DNA of 17,431 bases from Dehalococcoidales bacterium. Its GTDB lineage: Bacteria; Chloroflexota; Dehalococcoidia; Dehalococcoidales; RBG-16-60-22. Made by a program: the position numbers and the translations under genes. The stretch spans positions 1 through 17,431 of the forward strand of contig JAFGPF010000017.1 of the NCBI GenBank assembly GCA_016926115.1. Direction: 5' to 3'. Below, piece by piece: positions 13,514-17,431 of this stretch. Within the stretch, counting starts at the first letter, position 1, and every line of letters begins with the position of its first letter. The notes below the pieces were generated by a model, which saw only the letters and a program-made list of their open reading frames with translations, did not search any database and was not told where the DNA came from.

Positions 13514-14413
13514 TTAATTCCTCACGGGAACGGCGGCATGAGCGATGCAGTGCGTTTCGTTGATGCGACCGAACGCTTTACCGTCGCCCGCAGTTAGAAA
13601 TTTTTGGCGTAGTTCAGTGGGTGTATAATGCCCGACGAGTCTAAATCCGTTTTTCACCAGGAACGCCTCTGCGGTTCCTTCCTCAATCCCGAAGACCCAC
13701 TTCTCCCCACCCTTGGAAACCATCCTCCGGACAGATGATTCGCCGTAAAGCGTGTTTTCCCGCCGGAGGACGGAAGCCAGCACGTAATCGAACAAGACAC
13801 GGCTGCCGGCGGCGGAATTCTCGCGGATAAACTCCAGCGTGCCGACGACATCCCTCTCGTACAAATACATGGTCACGCCTTCCCACAGGAAGAGACTTCC
13901 CAGGTTTGAGCGGTAGCCCGCCCCACCGAGCACCCCGGCGATGTTATCTTCCTCAAAATCGATTGGTACAAACGTAACTTCACCGGGCGTATCGACGCCT
14001 TTTTTCTCCAGCAGCTTTCTTTTCATCTGCTGGGTAATGGGGGCGTCCAGCTCGAACACCCGGGTACCCCGGTTACGCCGTGCGAAGCGCCACGCCCGCG
14101 TATCGAATCCCGCCCCGAGGATTACTATCTGTGGAATTACCTCGTCGATGGCGCCGCCGTAGACTTCATCGAACAGCCGCGTCCTGGCCAGGACGTACTC
14201 GTAGATGCCGCGCGGCGCGAAGTTTTTCATCACCAGATTCCCCAGCGGTCTGCATTGCAGGAACAGCAGTTTGGGCAGGAAGGGGATAAACACCCTGGCA
14301 ATAGAGTCGGGACCCTTGAAGCGCTCATCCCTTTCCGCGTCCGCGCAGGCACGGCAGAAGCAGGTGTAGCTTGCCGTTTGCGATACCTTGTTTTTCACAC
14401 CCTGACCGGTCAT
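13514..14413 (-). CDS. Class I SAM-dependent methyltransferase (TIGR00027 / LCMT-like)
   Basis: This 299-residue protein resembles the leucine carboxyl methyltransferase-like family typified by mycobacterial putative O-methyltransferases (TIGR00027). Visible features are the SAM-binding glycine motif LGAGFDTRAWR (99-109), the acidic ribose-contact motif ELDAP (121-125), PIDFEE (150-155) and LWEGVTMYL (176-184), all characteristic of this group. The N-terminal segment with CFCRACADAERD holds three cysteines in a short span. GGGGGAGG lies about 10 bases before the ATG. It lies 23 bases after the MmpL-type gene and 16 before the small membrane protein, so the three are probably co-transcribed. 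The methyl acceptor is unknown; in this family it may be a carboxyl or hydroxyl of a lipid or secondary metabolite. Confidence 0.88.
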   Translation of the reverse strand: MTGQGVKNKVSQTASYTCFCRACADAERDERFKGPDSIARVFIPFLPKLLFLQCRPLGNLVMKNFAPRGIYEYVLARTRLFDEVYGGAIDEVIPQIVILGAGFDTRAWRFARRNRGTRVFELDAPITQQMKRKLLEKKGVDTPGEVTFVPIDFEEDNIAGVLGGAGYRSNLGSLFLWEGVTMYLYERDVVGTLEFIRENSAAGSRVLFDYVLASVLRRENTLYGESSVRRMVSKGGEKWVFGIEEGTAEAFLVKNGFRLVGHYTPTELRQKFLTAGDGKAFGRINETHCIAHAAVPVRN

Positions 14414-14436
14414 TCTATATCTACCTCCCCCTTTAC

Positions 14437-16713
14437 TTAGTCTTCTTCCTCGACCGGTAACGGTACGGTCTTTAACCCGGGCCTGACCAGTATCCGCTTT
14501 TTAACCGTTTCTTTCGGCTCACCAGTCGTGCTGTGCTGCTCGCCGAGACTCACGTTCGGTATCCATTCCAGCCACTTCGGCAGATACCAGTTATAGCGTC
14601 CCAGCAGCTTCATCGTCGCCGGAACGAGAACGCACCGTATCAATGTCGCGTCCAGGAACACGGCCACCGCTAGCCCGAAGCCCATCTGCTGCATCATGAC
14701 CAGGTCGCCCAGGGCGAACCCGCCGAACACCGCCACCATTATCAGGGCGGCGCCGGTAATCAGCCTCCCCGTGGAACGCAGCCCGAAGGATACCGCCTCC
14801 GAGTTATCTTTCGTCTGCATGTACCTCTCGCGCACCCGACTCAACAGGAATACGTGGTAGTCCATCGAAAGTCCGAAGAGCAGGGCGAAGAGGAAGAGGG
14901 GCAGCCAGGTCTCGATAGTCTCGACCTGTATGAACCCGAAGAAGTCGGCGCCCACGCCTTTCTGGAAGATCAGCACGATGAGACCATAAGCCGCCCCCAC
15001 GGACAGCATGTTCATGATAATGGCGGTAGTGGGTATCACGATGGAGCGGAAAGCCAGTATCAATATTATGAAACTCAAAGCGAGGACATAGGCGAAGATG
15101 AACGGCGTATAGTCGTCCGTGGTCTGGTTGAAGTCCACCATAAAGGCGGTATCGCCCGTAACCAGCACCCGGACGGGACTGTCCCCGAAAGCCTGCGGTA
15201 TATATTCCGCCCGCATGGTGCGTACCGCGTCCATCGATTGCAGGCTCATCGAGTCGCCGGCCATACCGGCGTAGACTATCGCTATACTCGGGTTCGGCTG
15301 CGGCAGGACGTAGGAGGTCGCGAAAGCGGGGTCGGCATCCAGGCTGTCCTGCAACCGGACTATTCCCGCCTGTGTCTTCTGCGAGGTTATATCACCGTCG
15401 ATGACGATGATGGTCGGGGTGTCCATGCCGATGTGGAACTCCTCCTGCAGCACGTTGTATCCCTGCTTGGCGGGCAGGTAATCCGGCACGCTGCTTATCC
15501 CGGACATGCCCGTTTCTTTATCGAGGAAGGGGTAGGCGGCGGCAAGCAGAATAAGCACGATAACGATGAGACTCAACGCAGGCACCCGCGTGACTATCCG
15601 GGTCATTTTTCCCCAGAACCCGTTGGCATACTCATATGTCTTCGCCGTCTGGCGCTGGATAAAGGGGATTCTTATGGCGTTTACCTTGTCCCCCAGCAGG
15701 CTCAGCATGGCCGGGAGCAGCGTCAGCGAGGCGGTAATCGCCATCAGCACCACCAGGATGGAGCCGATGCCCATCGAGATGAATAAGGAAAGCGGGAAAA
15801 TCACCAGTCCGGTAAGCGCCAGCACCACGGTCAGACCACTGAAGAATATCGCCCGGCTGGCGGTGGCACCGGCGGCGCCGATGGCGTCCATCTTGTCCAG
15901 TCCCTTGCTGCGCTCCTCGCGGTATCTCGTCAGGACGAAGAGGGAATAATCGATACCCACCGCCAGTCCCATCATGGTTATCATGTTGGATATCATGAAG
16001 GTCAGGTCCATCGTCTGTCCCACCAGGGCGGTGAGTCCGAGGGCGACGAGGATGGAGACGACCCCGAGGGCAATCGGCAGGACGGCTGCGGCAATGGCTC
16101 CGAAGACCACCGCCAGAATGACGATTGCCGCCGAGATACCGATGGTCTCGCCGGTGGTCATCGAGTCCTCACCCAGCTTCATGGAGTCCGCCATGAACGA
16201 AGCGCTGCCCGTGTGGAATATTTCGAAATCATCGTTAATGTACCGGTCGCCGACGGCATAGACCCGGTCCATCTTCTCGTCCGCGTCCATGGGCATGGTA
16301 AATGCGATTATGGTACTGTGACGGTCGGGAGAGACCATCGCGGGGTCCTGCGTCATGTAATAGGTTGCCCCGCCGAAGACGACATCCGGCCCCAGCGCCA
16401 TCACATCGGCGTATATACCCTCCACGTGACTGCGGTACGCCACGTCGTCCACCGTCAGCGTACTCGACCGCACGATTATCATCTCGTCCAGGTCCTCGTA
16501 CTCGTCTATCCCGAGTCGCTCGTTCATCAACTCGAGGGCTTCGCTGGACTCGGGATTATTGGTGGGCTCGACGTCGGTTACCAGCGCGTCTCCCAGGAAA
16601 CTGCTCATCAGGAAGACCGCCGCGGCTATCGCCACCACCCAGATGCCCACCGTTACCCAGGACTTCCGGGCGCAGGCTCTCGCCAGGGATTCCGTCCAAT
16701 TTTTAGCAAACAT
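14437..16713 (-). CDS. MmpL/RND-superfamily membrane protein
   Basis: This 758-residue integral membrane protein has the duplicated RND layout: one helix at about 18-38, a large extracytoplasmic domain (about 42-185), a helix bundle (190-340), then a second helix (378-395), a second domain (400-535) and a second bundle (536-700). The proton-relay Asp-Tyr pairs of MmpL-type proteins are seen as GIDYSLFVLTRYREE (253-267) and SMDYHVFLLSRVRER (616-630). Likely roles are proton-driven export of lipids, hopanoids or toxic small molecules. The frame is open to 16779, but the added 22 residues come from AT-rich low-complexity sequence and the 5' half of an inverted repeat. GGAGG at 16720-16724 lies 6 bases before the ATG at 16713, so that start is chosen. 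The charged C-terminal tail (after about 710) is cytoplasmic. Confidence 0.92.
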   Translation of the reverse strand: MFAKNWTESLARACARKSWVTVGIWVVAIAAAVFLMSSFLGDALVTDVEPTNNPESSEALELMNERLGIDEYEDLDEMIIVRSSTLTVDDVAYRSHVEGIYADVMALGPDVVFGGATYYMTQDPAMVSPDRHSTIIAFTMPMDADEKMDRVYAVGDRYINDDFEIFHTGSASFMADSMKLGEDSMTTGETIGISAAIVILAVVFGAIAAAVLPIALGVVSILVALGLTALVGQTMDLTFMISNMITMMGLAVGIDYSLFVLTRYREERSKGLDKMDAIGAAGATASRAIFFSGLTVVLALTGLVIFPLSLFISMGIGSILVVLMAITASLTLLPAMLSLLGDKVNAIRIPFIQRQTAKTYEYANGFWGKMTRIVTRVPALSLIVIVLILLAAAYPFLDKETGMSGISSVPDYLPAKQGYNVLQEEFHIGMDTPTIIVIDGDITSQKTQAGIVRLQDSLDADPAFATSYVLPQPNPSIAIVYAGMAGDSMSLQSMDAVRTMRAEYIPQAFGDSPVRVLVTGDTAFMVDFNQTTDDYTPFIFAYVLALSFIILILAFRSIVIPTTAIIMNMLSVGAAYGLIVLIFQKGVGADFFGFIQVETIETWLPLFLFALLFGLSMDYHVFLLSRVRERYMQTKDNSEAVSFGLRSTGRLITGAALIMVAVFGGFALGDLVMMQQMGFGLAVAVFLDATLIRCVLVPATMKLLGRYNWYLPKWLEWIPNVSLGEQHSTTGEPKETVKKRILVRPGLKTVPLPVEEED

Positions 16714-16719
16714 ACTCCA

Positions 16720-16724
16720 CCTCC
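16720..16724 (-). promoter_or_regulatory. Ribosome binding site fixing the MmpL-type gene start
   Basis: GGAGG on the minus strand is 6 bases upstream of the ATG at 16713. The longer reading from 16779 has no such site and would translate the repeat region. Confidence 0.75.
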
Positions 16725-16769
16725 GTGCTGCCGTGCAGCATTTAGAATTTGGGATTTTTTGATTGGGGA

Positions 16770-16814
16770 GGCGGCGCAACTGCGGTTCCCGTTACCTGAC
16801 GCAGTTGCGCCGCC
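16770..16814. repeat. Perfect 15-bp inverted repeat with a 15-base loop
   Basis: GGCGGCGCAACTGCG (16770-16784) and its exact reverse complement CGCAGTTGCGCCGCC (16800-16814) flank a 15-base loop. It lies between the SHOCT-like gene (stop at 16834) and the MmpL-type gene (start 16713). Neither strand has a T run directly after the stem, so it does not look like a standard intrinsic terminator. It could be an mRNA stabiliser or processing site that sets relative expression, a factor-dependent terminator, or a dispersed palindromic element. Next to it (16741-16766) is AT-rich sequence containing AGAATTTGGGATTTTTTGAT, resembling the low-complexity spacer repeats seen in many environmental genomes. 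Confidence 0.75.
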
Positions 16815-16833
16815 AGTCATATATAAAAGGGTG

Positions 16834-17277
16834 TTATTCTACATACACTTTAACTTTCTCACCCTTGCCGCTTATCACATCCACCTCCAGTTCGCCCAGG
16901 GCTTCGATGAGCTCCTCGATGTCCTCCGTCTTGACGCTGCGCACATCGAAGTTGATTCCTTTTTCCTTTAAAGCACCGTTTACCTTGTCCATAGCTTCCG
17001 GCGGTATCAGGGCGGTGAGTTTTATGCCGGCGCGTATCAACGACATTGGCACACGGACATTGACACGGTCGACGTTCTCCGTGTTCTCCTTTTCCGGGTC
17101 GGGCGTTATGGAGACCCGCAGGTACTTGGGTCTGGTCTTCGTACCCGGTTCCACCCTCGGGGCGCCTTCCTGCCCGCCTCCTTCGGTGTCGATTACGCTT
17201 AGCAGGCGGTAGGCGTCATCGATGCTTATCTTCTTATCGGCCAGCATTTCCAGTATCTTTTTCTTGTTCTCGGTCAT
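16834..17277 (-). CDS. SHOCT-like domain-containing protein (YvlB/LiaX N-terminal type), unknown function
   Basis: This 147-residue soluble protein starts with a helix-turn-helix-like SHOCT-type module (MTENKKKILEMLADKKISID, then DAYRLLSVI, 1-29), a pattern found at the N-terminus of YvlB/LiaX-related proteins. A Gly/Pro/charged linker follows (about 33-50). The second domain runs from KYLRVSITPD (about 51) to the end, with DRVNVRVPMSLIRAGIKL and IEALGELEVDVISG, and appears in similar proteins beside membrane genes. It begins 22 bases after the preceding partial gene, with AAGGAGG 8 bases before the ATG. Such proteins are often linked to envelope stress or membrane regulation in other bacteria, so a regulatory or scaffolding role for the membrane proteins here is an inference. 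No DNA-binding function is shown. Confidence 0.85.
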   Translation of the reverse strand: MTENKKKILEMLADKKISIDDAYRLLSVIDTEGGGQEGAPRVEPGTKTRPKYLRVSITPDPEKENTENVDRVNVRVPMSLIRAGIKLTALIPPEAMDKVNGALKEKGINFDVRSVKTEDIEELIEALGELEVDVISGKGEKVKVYVE

Positions 17278-17299
17278 TGCATTATCCTCCTTATACCGC

Positions 17300-17431
17300 C
17301 TACACGACGGATATATATACGCTTTCTCTGGGATTGTGGACGTCTACCTTCAAGCCGCGCATGGCACAGAAAGAAACGATGGCTGCCCACGGCGCCAGCA
17401 CCACCAGTCTTCCCCAGCCGAACGGCCAGAG
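17300..17431 (-). CDS. C-terminal 43 residues of an unidentified protein (5' end outside the window)
   Basis: On the minus strand an open frame enters from the window edge and stops at TAG (17302-17300). The visible part is a hydrophobic, Trp-rich stretch (LWPFGWGRLVVLAPWAAIVS) followed by a polar tail ending HNPRESVYISVV. It lies 22 bases upstream of the SHOCT-like gene in the same direction, consistent with the first or an early gene of the right-hand operon. The hydrophobic segment could be a membrane helix or a buried core strand. Too little is visible to name a family. That it is coding is supported by the full 43-codon open frame and by its position just before a strong ribosome binding site. 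Confidence 0.6.
   Translation of the reverse strand, partial: LWPFGWGRLVVLAPWAAIVSFCAMRGLKVDVHNPRESVYISVV

Noticed and set aside
14854..15786. A 310-codon plus-strand open frame
   Set aside because: It lies wholly antisense to the MmpL-type gene, has low-complexity His/Gln/Arg/Gly-rich composition and no recognisable domain; it is a shadow of the real frame.
16714..16779. N-terminal extension of the MmpL-type gene to 16779
   Set aside because: It translates part of an inverted repeat and low-complexity AT-rich DNA; a good ribosome binding site supports 16713.
17305..17325. The ATATATATA run as a promoter -10 for the SHOCT-like gene
   Set aside because: It lies within the coding end of the upstream partial gene, has no convincing -35 partner and is too repetitive to be informative.

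Overview
The window most resembles a strict anaerobe. It carries three tungsten/molybdenum-pterin aldehyde:ferredoxin oxidoreductase (AFOR) family proteins, a two-subunit 2-oxoacid:ferredoxin oxidoreductase and a CoA-transferase, in moderately GC-rich, tightly packed DNA with strong AGGAGG-type ribosome binding sites. The mix also suggests a sediment or subsurface bacterium, perhaps Chloroflexota/Dehalococcoidia. That taxonomic guess is an inference and is weak, because no marker gene is present.

Left end (1-1152, minus strand): an ABC-2 type exporter, made of an ATPase and the first 67 codons of its permease, with its own sigma70-like promoter. Next is a solitary AFOR (AFOR1, 1153-3000, minus) with a hairpin terminator behind it. 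Positions 3001-3200 hold two back-to-back promoters. Their -35 boxes are embedded in an inverted TTGACrTTAAT repeat, and a third copy of the core covers the next gene's start codon.

Centre (3201-13283, plus strand): nine genes run in one direction with gaps of -4 to +41 bases, probably one transcript. In order they are CoA-transferase A and B, an isochorismatase-fold (RutB-like) cysteine hydrolase, an SDR dehydrogenase, 2-oxoacid:ferredoxin oxidoreductase alpha and beta, AFOR2, AFOR3 and an MFS transporter. Read together they look like an uptake-and-oxidation cassette. The transporter would import a substrate and the hydrolase would cleave an amide or ester. The SDR would oxidise an alcohol, the AFORs would interconvert aldehyde and acid, and the 2-oxoacid enzyme would make acyl-CoA and reduced ferredoxin. 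The CoA-transferase would exchange the CoA. The substrate cannot be named from sequence. AFOR3 is the most divergent member and appears to lack the usual active-site Glu and His, so its chemistry may differ.

Right end (13303-17431, minus strand): a convergent cluster. In transcription order it has the C-terminal end of an unidentified protein, a SHOCT-like-domain protein, an MmpL/RND-type membrane protein, a class I SAM-dependent methyltransferase (TIGR00027-like) and a 64-residue membrane protein. A perfect 15-bp inverted repeat lies before the MmpL gene. I saw no tRNA, rRNA, CRISPR array, transposase or recognisable riboswitch.
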